A DNA stretch of 64,000 bases from Protea cynaroides (taxonomy: Eukaryota > Streptophyta > Magnoliopsida > Proteales > Proteaceae). Where the stretch lies: positions 40,543,758 through 40,607,757 of the forward strand of contig CM053266.1 of the NCBI GenBank assembly GCA_028583415.1, in the 5' to 3' direction. Numbering within the stretch: position 1 is the stretch's first letter; each line of letters begins with the position of its first letter. The notes beneath the pieces are model-generated. The model worked only from the letters and a program-made list of their open reading frames with translations, did no database searches and was not told the DNA's origin. This document shows, piece after piece, positions 1 through 11,855 of the stretch. Both the position numbers and the translations under genes were made by a program.

Positions 1-28
1 AGGCTTTTACTGTGGCATGAAATAACAG

Positions 29-3000
29 GTTGGTGTAACTCCCGAAGGGGTGGAGGTTCCACGAAGTCTGGTAGATGAGGAAATGCAGCAAAAATTAAAA
101 ACATTGGCCAAGGAACATCAACCAATTACTCCTGTGGGACCTGACCCTAAATGGCGATATATGTGGAGGGTTGGTCCTCGGCCATCTAATACCCATTTTA
201 AGGTCTCTCTCTCGCCCACCCTCCAGATCCAGGTTGGCTTAAATGGGTTGACTAATTGTTGTTATTCCTTTTATGTAGGAACTGAATTCTGAACCTGTTA
301 TACCTGAAGGTTTTCCTGAATGGAAAGAAACCATGGATTCATGGGGCTACAAAATGATTTCTGCAATTGAGGTGAAAAACCAATATCCCTTCCAATCTCT
401 CTCTCTCTCTCTCTCCCCCCTGGGTTCCTTTTATGCATTTGGTCTACTTAAAATTACTGCTTCCATTTCTTGTTCAGGTTGTTGCTGAAATGGCCGCAAT
501 TGGCTTTGAGCTTCCAAGTGATGCATTCACCTCTCTTATGAACCAGGTAACCAAATAGAACAATTGAGGTCATCCAACTTCCCATATGTCTCTCCATCTG
601 CTTCTGTTATTTTTCATTCTGAGTTTGACAATGAAGTTAGATAATTAAACTTCTAAAATTCTGATATTTTACAGAATCATTGTTTTGATGCTCATCTGCT
701 CAAACCATTCATAGTGCAGATATATCCATACTTTCTACTCAAAGAAATTCACAAACTGTATTCTTCGTGCTTTATGGTTTTGTACAATTTCATTTCGATG
801 AGTAACCACTTGCTTTTTAGGTCATGCAGTAGTTCTTTAACCTGCATGTGATTTCTGGGTCTAATACCCCCAAAACATGAAGGGAAATACACTAGGTCTC
901 TTTTTTCTGACAAGGTCTTAATGTTAAGAACAATGCTGATTTCTATGAATGATGGTGAATGTTCTTTGTCTAAATATATAAAAATTGGAAGAGGAATATT
1001 CTCAAAGCACAGTTAAATTGTTCTCTCAACAAAATTTATCAGCTTTAGTTACATTTGAAATGATTATTTCTAGGTGCAATGCAATTATCATTTCATTTTG
1101 GGAGAAAGAGGCATGGATTTTCTCATAGTGTGCCATTTTTTTTATAAAACCAGGGACCTCATCTGCTTGCTCCTACAGGAAGTGACCTTCGACATTATGG
1201 CCAGGAGAGAAATGTGTTTGCTGGATATCATTATGACCTTAACTTTTTAACCATCCATGGCAGGAGCAGATTCCCCGGTCTTAACATTTGGTTAAGAAAT
1301 GGGCAAAAAGTTGAAGTTAAGGTTCCTGTTGGGTGTCTCCTCATCCAGACAGGAAAGCAGGTGAGTCTATAATACACTGGTATTTTGTGGTGGGTCCTAA
1401 ATGAGGAAACTGTAGTTATGGTGTAGTGTTAAATGTCAACCTGTGAATTTGCTGGATTATTATAAAATAAAACCACGAAGGAAATTCAGAAAAGAAAAAA
1501 TAGATTACCAAAATGGGATATTTGTGTATGTATGGAGGTGAAAATTCTGATTCCTGGAGAAGAATTTTCACTGCTGTTCGTGATGTTTTGCAAGTTACAT
1601 AACTGTTTGAGACTGTTAAATTGGAAATTGCTGCCAGAACACCATAATATTAACACTTCAAGTGTGAACACCATAATATTAACACTTCAAGTGTTATGCA
1701 AATCTCTCCCCACCACCACCACCACCACCACCACCACACACACACACACAAGAGAAATGGGGGAAGAGGGAATAAAGTTCACCATATCATGTTCTTAAAG
1801 TTATCAAACAATAGCAGGATTGCTACTGTATTCCTTTTACATGTAGCTCTCAGATCGTAGAGCACTTTCTTTGCTTCATTTGTACAATGGACTAGATGTT
1901 CTCTTCTCATGCTTCATTTGATCCACCTACTGGAGCAAAGAATTGTGTCCACTACATATGTGGTACTTGTCTCAGTAATTTGCCTGTCTTGTACATGGCA
2001 GTAATTTCAGTACGGAATGGTAAGGATAAAGGATGGTGGCACCTGAAGATCCAGCAGAGGGTAATAAGAAGAATCATTAATGAATTAAATGCATCCCTAC
2101 TAGTCAAAAGTCTGGTCATGTTATGTCCATTTAAAGTATTGCTATATCTACTAACGTAGTCTAAAAACTATATTATGCAGGGGACAAAAAGTTCCCTAGT
2201 TTTGCTAAGAAATTGATATTAAAAAATATTGATATATTGACTATGTTTGCTGTGGCTCTTCATAAAATTCTATTTTCTGTCAATATTTTCTACAAGTTTC
2301 ACTGAAATTGAAAATCTTAGAAATTTAGGGGGCAAAAGAAATTTACTCTTTTAGTATCATTTTATCCCTGGAAGGTGAGAATGTGAATATAGCTTGTGAA
2401 GAATAGGGACAATAATTTAAGTCAACTGGACCGAAAAAAATAATAGTGGAAGACCATTAGTCAGCTGGAATCTTGGCTATTATCAAGGAAGAGATTCCTT
2501 GATGGAAAGTTCGCACTTTGGCAGATCATGTTTGTGCAGAAACTATTACTACATATAAACCTTATTTATATGATAAGGAATCATATCTTCTCTATGGTGC
2601 CTATGCTACTTTCTTATTTGTCTCTTCATATGTTTTTTTAACCTCTCACGGTGTAATCAGTTTTTTTTTTCCAGAACGTTTCTGAGGTTTATTGGAAACT
2701 TTTCTATCTTTCAAACTTTACCTGAATATTTCTTGAATTTCCTTTTAAAAATACATTATTTTGAAGCGGTGTACTGGGTACTAAAACTTTAAAACCTCTG
2801 TAGTCCTCCATGGTGAAATACCCATCAACACCAAAATTTTGAACTTTACTGTGAAAATTACACTGTTTTGGGGTCATATGCATAATTTAGTTATTGAGTC
2901 CTATTTTTTTATAAACTGTTTCAGTAATTATTCAGTGGCTGCTTTTGATTTTGGCATTGATGTCATTTTTGTTTATGATTGAACTTCCCTCTGAAACTGA

Positions 3001-3952
3001 ACAGCTAGAATGGCTGACTTCTGGGGAGTGTTTAGCTGGCATGCATGAGGTTGTTGTGACCAACAGGACGATAGAGGCAATCAAACTAGCACAGCAGCAA
3101 AATAGGAGCCTGTGGAGAGTTTCTTCCACAGTGAGTGAAGTCAACTTCTATTCTTTAAAAAAAAGGCATGATTTTCTTTGACAGTACTTCCAGGAAGGAA
3201 CCTCTTGGCTGCTCACTTGAGAGCCATCCAACTTGATCTGACAGCTCCCCTTCTCCTTCATGACTCTGGCGACTGCAACTCGAGTGTCTTCAACTTCCAC
3301 AGCCTACTTCTCCTGCATTTTCATCTTCTCTGGCAAAATCATTGGAAATGATCCATGGTATCATGAAATCTTAAACAATGATGATAAACTTTTAAATGTT
3401 AAACCTTGAAATCTAGTCCTAAAAGATGCAAGCATCAAACCAAACTGTGAAACTGATTGCCGGAGGAGCTGCCAGGGACAAAGGAGGTTGCTGGAGTTGC
3501 AGACTGCTGGAGTCAGGTTGCAGGAGTCCAAACCTGAATTTGCATGTCACGGTAGTTGGAGAAGAAGAGGAAGAAGAAAGAGAGAGGAAAAAAGGAGGAT
3601 AGCTATCAGATTAAATCAGATGGCTGTCGGGCTGTCCATTAAGTAATACCTCTCAGTACTGTCATTCAGTAAATCTTTTGCCTTGAAAATTTTTGAATTA
3701 AAATTATAACCTTTAGTTTTAGGAGTTCCAAGTACACTATTTTTGTTGGAAAATCATACACTCAACATTGACTTAATGTCTCTTTTGTGTAACCAGTTGT
3801 TTGGACATATTGCATCTGATGCCGTGCTTAAGCCATTGGGTCAGTTTGCTAATTCTCCACTTGCTGAAAAGTATCCTCCGATCCGTGTGGGAGAGTTTGT
3901 GGAGAAAGAGCTTGCGGTGATAAATCTGAAGGGCAAGAAAGAAGAACATTGA
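29..3952 (+). CDS. 2-oxoglutarate/Fe(II)-dependent dioxygenase, isopenicillin-N-synthase-like (5' end outside window)
   Basis: Six visible exons: 29-202, 279-371, 478-546, 1154-1360, 3005-3130 and 3797-3952. All have AG/GT borders and phase-0 junctions, and together encode 274 residues to the TGA. The exon at 1154 carries the HxD iron ligands (AGYHYDLNFLTIHGRSRFPG) and a double-stranded beta-helix strand (GLNIWLRNGQKVEVKVPVG). The exon at 3005 has the distal His in LAGMHEVVVTN and then RSLWRVSSTLF, a segment typical of this superfamily. The C-terminal exon ends in a Lys/Glu-rich tail. Such enzymes are usually soluble and couple decarboxylation of 2-oxoglutarate to substrate oxidation; the substrate cannot be inferred here. 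The start codon and N-terminal exon or exons lie upstream, because the first visible exon begins right after an acceptor (ATAACAG). No frameshift or stop interrupts it. Family assignment is confident; the exact subfamily is not. Confidence 0.88.
1637..1751. repeat. 29-bp tandem repeat followed by (ACC)n and (AC)n microsatellites
   Basis: Inside intron 4 of the dioxygenase a 29-bp unit (core ACCATAATATTAACACTTCA) occurs twice back to back at 1637-1665 and 1666-1694. An ACC trinucleotide run and a CA dinucleotide run follow. No coding meaning. Confidence 0.85.
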
Positions 3953-5735
3953 TAAATGGTACCAGAGAAGCAGGTTTCAAGGTGACAAAGAAACAAATCA
4001 AAATGGAACACAATGAAATAATGTCTCATTGTTCGTTAACCAGGAAAAAAAAAATGTAACAGGGAGATACTCATTTGACTGATTTTGCTTCTGATAATTT
4101 ATCTGGGATATTCCTAGAATGTTGTTAAATGTATTCTGAAACTATGGGAATATCCTTGCAGGATGCAATTTTTACTTACCAGCTGTTAAAACTTATCGTG
4201 ATGTAATTGCTAGGAATGGTCTTTGGAAATGAAAGTGAAGTTCTACTGTCTGCATGTGAATGAAAGGTGTATTGGAAAATATTCCTGACTTATGACAGAT
4301 TCAAATCCTTTCTATTTCGGCATAGATGAAGTCTGTAAAAGGTACTTCTGAACATCCGATTTACCAATTCATGACAAAATCATTGGAAAGATTTATTTTC
4401 ATGGACATTAAACAATGAATTCAATTTGGTAAAGTTGTTACTTTGACCTTCTACGGATTCAAGTAACTAACAAAGTTCTGTTCAACACCAATGCACAAAA
4501 TGCAGATTTTTCAAGATTTTACCGCCATGTTTCTTGTACACTTTCGTCCTTTTTTTATCTGGTTGAATTTGACTGGAGTTCAAATATTGTTTAGTAATAC
4601 TTGTCTACTCATTTAGTCGAGTTGTCCAGTTTATGCAGATATGTATTTCGTAATATGTAGAATGCTTCAATGTAATCCTTATTTATGCAATGCCTCATGA
4701 TTTCTCCTCTGGAAGGAAATAAGTCATGGAATTTGAGTTGCAAACGATTCTTGTTGCCATGCTTAATGTATTTCCTGTTACTTTCTTGTGATAATCAGCT
4801 CTGAAGTAGAGCTAGCATGAAAACAGCATGCGTCTCTGTGATGTGGACTGGGTGCAGGTGAATGACTTGGTGCAAAAACTCATCTATATGTATTTAAAAC
4901 CTCACCAATGACACCATCCCTTGAGATATTAAGGTTCATAGCAAGGGTTAAACAATAGAATAGGAACAGCTTAGACATGAAGATTGGATCTAGAAAGTTG
5001 GTGGCAAGTTTGATATTCATGGCTATGGAAAGCATGGTGGAGCATGGAATGGCACAGGGTTGTGGTGGCATTCTTTTCAGCTCTAGTTCAATTGGTATCT
5101 TGTAGGCCTGCTGTTTCCCCATTCAGCCCCATCCCTCTTAGTGAGGCCTGCTGCAATTCTGTCAGAATGCTTGGACAGTCGTGCCTCTGTGATTGTAAAT
5201 GGACCACCAATATCCGGTGTTGACTGCAACATGGCCATGCAGCTTCCTGCAAAATGAGCTTCCAATTTTGTATCATGTGAAAAAAATGGGCATCCTGCTA
5301 ATGGAGAGTCTGTTTCTATATTTCGAACCTATGACTACACCACTTTATAATATGACAATTTTACTGTCAAACCAAGGCTCACCCTCAATTTTCAACCATG
5401 TAAATATTTATAATTAGTTGGCTTTCTTCTTCCAATTACCTCTCTTTTTTTTTTTTTTTCCTCAATGGTTCAACTAAATTTTAGCATATAAGAGTTCTAT
5501 GAATCTCAAAATTATTATTGTGTGCCTGAAGGTTTTCACTACATTAATGGCAGCACAAGCTCTTTTTTGTTTGTAACACTGGTAGAACTTAATAGTGCAG
5601 GTGATCTTCGGGTGTAGCTGATGTGGGGCAACTCTGGTTCTCAATAAAGTGCATAGAAAGCCATAGATCTTTTCCATGTACTATTATACTAGGCTGCTAA
5701 TAATAAGACTTTACCTAAAAAAAAATAATAAGAAG
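3953..5735. other. 3' UTR and intergenic spacer
   Basis: Follows the dioxygenase stop. AT-rich, with several AATAAA-like motifs that could serve polyadenylation. Open frames on the minus strand around 4880-5280 are short, shift frame and resemble no family I know, so I call no gene. Confidence 0.5.
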
Positions 5736-6240
5736 AAGAAGAGAATATTTGGGTGGTTCTAAAAAAAAGATATTCTTGCGAATATTTGATGCATTTTCTC
5801 ATTCAAGTTTATTTTGGTACCAATTTTTGGTCTTTTTGTCTGTGAATATCGTCTTTCAGCAATAAAGAGAATCAGTGACTTTTCTATTGCATCAAAGAGA
5901 AATGAAAGTTTTGAACCCCCACCAGCTCTTTTTAAATTTTTTTTTTTTTTGGGTGGGTACCCACAGAAGGGGCAGAATTTAAGGAAACTACAAGGTTTGA
6001 TAAGCATCTTGGAAACAGGCAACTCAGAACCCAAACCTGGAAATTCGAAGGTCGAGTTTGGCTAGTGAGTGAACAAAGCCATGGCCATGTCAAGGTTTTA
6101 GTTCCAGGTATCAGGCAGAGTATTGGCAATGACCAAACTGATCAGATATTGATCTGGATCAGCTGCAAAGCCAATGGCCAAGTGACAAGTGATTGATATT
6201 TAATAAAAAAAATATTGAAAAAAAAAGGAAGGTATCAGGA

Positions 6241-6600
6241 TCGGAGACGAGCAGCGTGATATACTCTTAGCAACCTTCTCTTGATAAGCCGGTTTTGAGG
6301 GATGAGAACCAATATCGTATCAATTTGGTGCTTTCATTGACCCACTCACGCGCAGGGCATTTCAGAGAGTAGATACCTTGGAAAGGGCTACCTGGGTGAG
6401 GCAAAAGTGAAGGCCGCCTCGGGGGCCAGCTGTCGGGACGTCAACTGTGAAGGGTGGGGGAATGTTATGTCTTAGTCCCACATGAGTTCTACCAAAGCTG
6501 AGTGGGAGTTAATATACTCTTGGCAACGCTCTCTTGATAAGTCGGTTTTGAGGGAGGAGAACCAAGATCGTATCAGACACAGACACGTGTTTGATATTTA
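6241..6600. repeat. Direct repeat of about 75 bp plus flanking (T/A)n block, copy A only
   Basis: The segment from AGCAGCGTGATATACTC to GTATCA near 6250-6330 recurs near 6505-6575 (GTTAATATACTCTTGGC to GTATCAG). Each is associated with a GATATTTAATAAAAAAATATTG block (6195 and 6590). Copy B has only one such block (about 15958), so the repeat was created in, or retained only by, copy A. Confidence 0.6.
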
Positions 6601-6870
6601 ATAAAAAATATTGAAAAAAAAGAGGTATCAGGATCAGCCACTTACTATAAGGTTAATTAGACTTTGGAACTTTCGATTTATTGCTATGTTTTAATAAGTG
6701 ATTCCATTTAGTTGGGATAAAACAAAATTTTTGTTTTGGTAAATAATAAAACAGAATTGAGTTTATGCTTGAGAATGAATATTTGGTTATTTGTATGTTC
6801 AGGTAAAAATTTTGGATTTCTGAATACCATAAAAATACCTGAAGTGATTAGAAACCATAACCATCCCACC

Positions 6871-7290
6871 AAGGGGTGTAAGTTTAGCGTTGGAACCCGA
6901 GTCTGCTTTGAACTCCGCAGGGCCTGGCATGGGCTTTTCAGCCCGCAAGGTGGGCCTGGTCATGGATTTAGGCCCGAGTCAGGCTGATTTGGGCCTGGAC
7001 TGTGGCATTGGGATGAGCTTGGCCCAATCCTATATGTATAAATCTAATATATGTCGAGTGTCCATTTCATCATTTATCCCCCCCCCTCTCTTTCTTCCAT
7101 CAAAGAGAGGGGTTGGTAGGTCAATCAGCTGGGCCAACCCAATCCAATAAGGGCCGGGCAGGTCAGACAGGGACGGATCTTGAATATTCCAATCGACCTA
7201 GGGTTGGACTAGACCAAGATGAGTTAAGGGGACCTAGAAATATGCTTGAATTTTAAAAAACCCAATCCAACCTGCCCGGTAGCACCCTTA
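6871..7290. mobile_element. hAT-type MITE, copy A
   Basis: Flanked by a perfect 8-bp direct repeat ATCCCACC (6863-6870 and 7291-7298), the TSD size of hAT transposons. Short imperfect terminal inverted repeats are AAGGGGTG at the left and CACCCTTA at the right. No coding capacity. The same insertion is present in copy B at 16466-16673, so it predates the segmental duplication. Confidence 0.75.
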
Positions 7291-7905
7291 ATCCCACCCA
7301 TTAATAATCCAGTTATACATAAAGAGAATTGAGATCTTATTCGATGCCCAAATCAAGATTGCCTAATTAATCATTTGGAAACTTTCCTAAATTGAAAACT
7401 ACCAATAACATTATTTTTAGATTTGAAAAAAAGGGGGTTAATTTTTATACATTGGCCATATATGTACGCGTATTAGTCTTTCATTCAATATGGAAAGGAT
7501 AGTTTTAAGATTTTATTTCTTCATCGGATGGTTAAAAATACGATCATATAAATACATAACCGTATAAAAAATTGATCTTTTACGAAAAAATAAATTAAAT
7601 AATTCATAACAACCAAAAATAGAAAGTCCCACTTTTAAATTGGAAACTCCTTCCCAATTCAGTATCTGTCAGGATACGTTATATTCTGATGGAATAGGAG
7701 TCATGGAAGTTACCTCACAGTCTTAAAACTTAAACCCCAAGCTTGTATCCTTCCTAAATTATACCTCATGCTTTCCTTCCTAAACTTTATCTCATGATCT
7801 CCCGTATAACTTTAAATTAGCCTGCAGAGCCGCTACTGTCTGTGTGGAATTACCAGTTGATTTCTCTATTCTGATCATTCCTCTCTTTTAGTTTCTTTGT
7901 TCTTC

Positions 7906-8313
7906 ATGTCTCGACCTGCAAAGATGGAGGCTACTTGGTCTCATCACTTCGTCCCAACAAAAGATGAGGAGAAGAAGGTGTCACTGGAATTAACGTTAGG
8001 GAATAGTAGTACGAGAGATGAGAAACACTACAAACGTACTCTGGTGATGATAAGGCCGGTCATAGGACCAGAACTAGAACTACTTCCGCATGTTCAGAAT
8101 TCATGGGAGACCAACAACGTTTCAAGCTCCCTGGGCCATCTGTCGAGTCCATTGATGGGTAAAGCGCGCGGTCATGGAGCAGAGACGAAGTTCACGGCTG
8201 AGATTGATGGCTGCGAGAGAAACATGGCCGATACCATAAGTACTGATCTCTGTCTTGGTTTAGCTTCAACCAGTGGAGCAGAAACCGCTCCCACGCGTTA
8301 CAGGAAGAACTGA
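7906..8313 (+). CDS. Small unrecognised protein with two EAR-type LxLxL motifs (copy A)
   Basis: 135 residues from ATG 7906; an alternative start is the Met of MEATW at 7924. No family recognised. Visible features are a hydrophobic/aromatic start (MEATWSHHF), an LELTL motif at residues 27-31 in KKVSLELTLGN, a basic stretch DEKHYKRTLVMIRP (38-51), an acidic/leucine segment PELELLPHV (55-63), a Ser/Leu-rich stretch, and LCLGL at 115-119 in TDLCLGLAST. LxLxL is the consensus of EAR repression motifs that recruit TOPLESS-type corepressors, so a role as a nuclear repressor or adaptor is possible but inferred. There is no signal peptide or membrane segment and no DNA-binding domain. The ORF is conserved with both modules of the copy-B gene, with only a few residue differences. 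Upstream, B has TATAAAT where A has TTTAAAT. Confidence 0.6.
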   Translation: MSRPAKMEATWSHHFVPTKDEEKKVSLELTLGNSSTRDEKHYKRTLVMIRPVIGPELELLPHVQNSWETNNVSSSLGHLSSPLMGKARGHGAETKFTAEIDGCERNMADTISTDLCLGLASTSGAETAPTRYRKN

Positions 8314-9708
8314 GTTTCCTTCTCCCTCTTCCTCGCATTACTTTCACTCTGCTGCTCTTTCTTTATCAGTAATTTTCCATTGAAGTTTTCATAATTAAAT
8401 TTGTAGATGGTTATTTGTTATGGATGGTTTGAGTTTTATATGTTTTTAATTAATTCACTTCCTTTGCATTATTAGTGGAGATTTGCTTCAATTAAGTACT
8501 GCTTCCGTGAGAATCTGATTAATTGTTTTCGGCTGCAATAACTTACCTCATATACCAGTGTTTTTAAACTTAAAACTGATCATGATCACTGTGGACTTAA
8601 TTAAATTACCTTGCTCGATCTATGAGTCAATCAAAATTAAATTAAAAAAAAGAAAAAGGAAAATGGTTTCCTACAATTAATCCCATTGTAAATCTCGATA
8701 TCTTCAATGGAATCCACAAGATCGAGTTCAGAATCAATGGCATTGTAGGAATCTTCTTTTCAAAAATAAAATAGAATTGGACTTCAAACTACAATCATGG
8801 ATGCCACATCAGGAAAAGTTGCAGTGACTTGTGTTAATATCATATTCTTCCATCTTATGCCAAAGCGACGTGTGTCTAAGATCTTGAGGATATAACACGT
8901 GTTTTATATGGGGCAAAGTACTATTTGAATTACGACGTTGACCGACATAAAGATAACCCTTCATACATATGTTGTTCTATTTTCAAAGTTTCCCACTTTC
9001 GAGGGAAACGTTTCCTCTATCAATACGTATATGCTATGTTATGCTGGCAACACTGCTTATATGATAATTCCAAGACCACAATCCAGCGGTGGACTGTTGA
9101 AGACACAGTTATCAGTAGTTCAGCAACCAACAAATGGGTAATTTGGACCACATCTGACAGTTGTACATTCCTTTATATATTCGCAAGCACAAATATAAAT
9201 GGATAGATAATTTCACATCGAATCTTATATTCAAATTTTACCCCTCTTAAAGCTTCATACTATTTGCTCTGCAAATTAACTTAATCATCCTTTGGAGTGG
9301 CCATCGGATTATCCAATCCATCCCTCGGTAAATAAAATTTCCTTTGCTTTCAGGTTCTTACCTCGAACTCGGTTAAACTGTGGGAAATCGATTTGTATGC
9401 GGCCAAACTTGAGTACAGCATGGACAACTAACTAGACTAGTTTTGAGGGGCAACAACTTAAAAACTATCATAAACTGGAAAGTATTAATAACGGTTGATT
9501 TTAGCAGTTAGAAAAAAGGAATTAAATAATTCGTTAATTAACTAAAATAGAAACTTGATCACTTTTAAAATCAGAAACTGTTGACCAAGTCAATACTTTG
9601 TCGAGCATCGAGAAGGGTATTCTCATTGCGCGTAAAGTCGATTGGAATATACATGTAACGTTTTACCCTTTCTTAAATCAATGGTCTGTGAAGGTTTCTT
9701 CTTTCATT
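8314..9708. other. Non-coding spacer shared by both duplication copies
   Basis: 3' flank of the EAR-type gene. Apart from the hAT insertion in B, it aligns with 18076-20054 almost base for base. No open frame of interest. Around 8991 it holds the empty site (CTTTCGAG) of the hAT element present in copy B. Confidence 0.6.
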
Positions 9709-10021
9709 GATCATCAACCTTCAAAGATGGAGGCTACTTGGTATTATCACTTCCGTTTTCACTAAAATTAATGGAATTCAGTCAGACGAAGGATTAGTAG
9801 GACTACAAACGTCAACTGGTGATGATAAGGCCGATTAAAGAACCAGAACGAGAACTAGTTCCGCATGTTCTGTATGATCGATCCATGGGGAAGCAAGGTT
9901 TCAAGCGACGTGGGTTTTCTTTCAAGACTGAGGTTAATGGTGAAAGACATCGACACCATGACTGATCTCTAGGTTGGTTCAACATCAGCAATCGGGGCAG
10001 TAATGGCTCCTCCAAGTTGTA
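9709..10021 (+). pseudogene. Decayed relative of the EAR-type gene (copy A)
   Basis: The stretch still shows AAGATGGAGGCTACTTGGT, then CTACAAACGTCAACTGGTGA, GAACTAGTTCCGCATGTTCT and GGTTTCAAGCGACGTG, in the same order as the intact genes at 7906 and 17299. It has no ATG at the expected place, has lost the segment encoding VSLELTLG, and contains frameshifts and stops. It resembles the first module of the copy-B gene (ELVPHVL) more than the second. Its counterpart is at 20055-20372, so it was already decayed before the duplication. Confidence 0.8.
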
Positions 10022-10134
10022 AAGAGGGTGGTAGAATATTTGGTAGTCAGTGGGAGTAAACTCTCAACATTCTCTCACATAAACGGTAATGCCTATTGTA
10101 AAAATTAAGGAATCAGTTGGAATCAGGCTTTTTA

Positions 10135-11424
10135 GGGTCGAGCTCCTCTGAATCACCCCTAAGTGATTCAGGGGGTGGAGCACTCGATGGATGAGTGCCA
10201 TGTGGATCTAAAGTAAATCCATGACCAGAAATAAAAATTTGTAAAGTTAAATGATGTGTGAATGTCCTATGAAATCAGAAGAGAAAGAGGAATTAAAAAT
10301 CTCGAAATCTCCCAATCTCCCAATCTCCCAATCTCCCCATGTTGCAATTCTCACCGAGAGAGGAAGGGGAAAACTAGACCGCTTCTCCCTTAACTTTTTC
10401 TCTCTACTACTGCAACCGCTGGAAGAAGGATTGTCGTTTGTTCCTCTAATGTCGAAGTTCTGCTACAATAGAGGCCTGTTACTTCATTTGTTATACAGAG
10501 GATTGTCATAGCTACAGTCCAAAAGAACATTGAAAATATCAAATTCATTCTTGTTCCTCATCAAGTTTCTCCACTCCAATCTTGGAACATCAACTGAAAA
10601 ATTATAATAAGAGAATCAACCTCTCTCAATGATTGACCTGACCTTTCTTCAACATTGACAGTTCCACCAGGTGACAATTCTAGGAAATTCCCACACCAAG
10701 GATCCAATCGAAATCTCATAACATTACCTTTCCCATGTTGATTCTCTACCCTGCCATGAATAGCAGAGTAATGTCCATAAATCAGCCGAGATACCTGTAC
10801 AATAGAGGCTGGTTATTTCTTTCGTCTTCTTTAAATTTTATTCCCACCATAAATTGCTTGTTTCAGTCATACGTATCCAAAGCTAATCACTAAAATGAGT
10901 CAATCCATTTTCCAGAATGATCAAACCAATTTACTTGCATAGCAGAACCTGATCCCAATGCACCAAGTGGACAATTCTTGACCCTCCCAATCATGGAAAA
11001 TAAAATCTCAATCAAGCTTTGTATTGCTGCCACCACAAACATTGGAGTAGATAAATAGAGAGGAAGTAGCAGAGGATCTGGTGAAGAAGAGGTTCAGCTT
11101 TTGAGGAATCAATGACAACCTTTCTTCCGGCGGTTGCAGTAGCACAGAGAGAGAGAGTTAAAGGGAGAAGCGGCCTCCGGAAAATTTTCTCCTTCTTCTC
11201 TCAAGGAGAGTTGCAGCGTCGGATTAATTTAGTAAACTCAACAGTTAATTTTTCAGGTTTTTTTAACCCTTATTGCTCTTCTGATTTCATATGACATTCC
11301 CACATCATTTAATTTTACAAATTTTTATCTCTAGCCTTCGATTTACTTTAGATCCAAGTGGCACTCATCCATTGAGTGCTCCACCCCCTGAATCACTTAG
11401 GGGTGATTCAGAGGAGCTCGACCC
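10135..11424. mobile_element. Non-autonomous Mutator-like element with long terminal inverted repeats and captured exons
   Basis: Terminal inverted repeats of about 130 bp start GGGTCGAGCTCCTCTGAATC on each strand and are nearly identical. A 9-bp TSD flanks it (GGCTTTTTA 10126-10134 and GGCTTTTTT 11425-11433, one mismatch). Both are hallmarks of MULEs. Weaker inverted similarity extends inward (GCAACCGCTGG near 10420 against a GGCGGTTGC match near 11130). No transposase is present. The centre holds exon-like sequence on the minus strand. Copy B lacks the element (GGCTTTTTCAGGG near 20475). Confidence 0.85.
10561..11042 (-). CDS. Gene fragment captured inside a Mutator-like element
   Basis: On the minus strand, an ATG at 11042 opens 36 codons to 10935 (MFVVAAIQSLIEILF... 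ending GSGSAMQ), followed by GTAAAT. After an intron ending TGTACAG a second block, 10794-10561, continues in phase (VSRLIYGHYSAIHGRVEN, then MRFRLDPWCGNFLELSPGG) to a TGA, giving about 113 residues in all. Composition and the paired splice sites look like genuine host exons and not chance ORFs. I do not recognise the parent gene. Whether it is transcribed from the element's terminal repeat is unknown; it may be an inert Pack-MULE passenger. Confidence 0.45.
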
Positions 11425-11855
11425 GGCTTTTTTGTGGTTAAGGCCGGTGACCGTTGGCTGAATTCCGGTTAATTCGGTCCCGTTCCAACTGATTTTGGCA
11501 GAATCGGAATCTTCCTCAATCCGATTAGTTGGACCATCCATGATACTCTGTGAGAGGAAGGGGAAGAGCGAGAGGAGAGAGGAGAGAGGAGACTGGTTCT
11601 GTTGCTTTCTGACCGTTAAAATTGCGTGGGCAATTTTGGAATTTTGAATGGTCCCAAATCTCGAAGGCGGGAAACCCTGGAACAACAACGCCAAAATCAC
11701 CAACCATCAAAAGATCGTCTCTCATATCACTCCCTCTACTCAAATCCCAGTACCGGCCTCTGGAGCTCAGAGAAGCCTTTTGATCTCTCCATTGTTATTC
11801 TTCTACATCCTTTGAACTGTTTGTGTCCTACACCATCCTCGCTAAAGCTTTGTCA

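Noticed and set aside
4880..5276. Three overlapping minus-strand frames after the dioxygenase gene
   Set aside because: Fragments switch frame, have no splice sites that join them, and show no recognisable motif; at best an old transposon remnant.
11365..11703. 112-residue minus-strand frame upstream of the copy-A WD40 exons
   Set aside because: It starts in the WD40 leader and runs into the Mutator-like element's terminal repeat; copy B does not preserve it.
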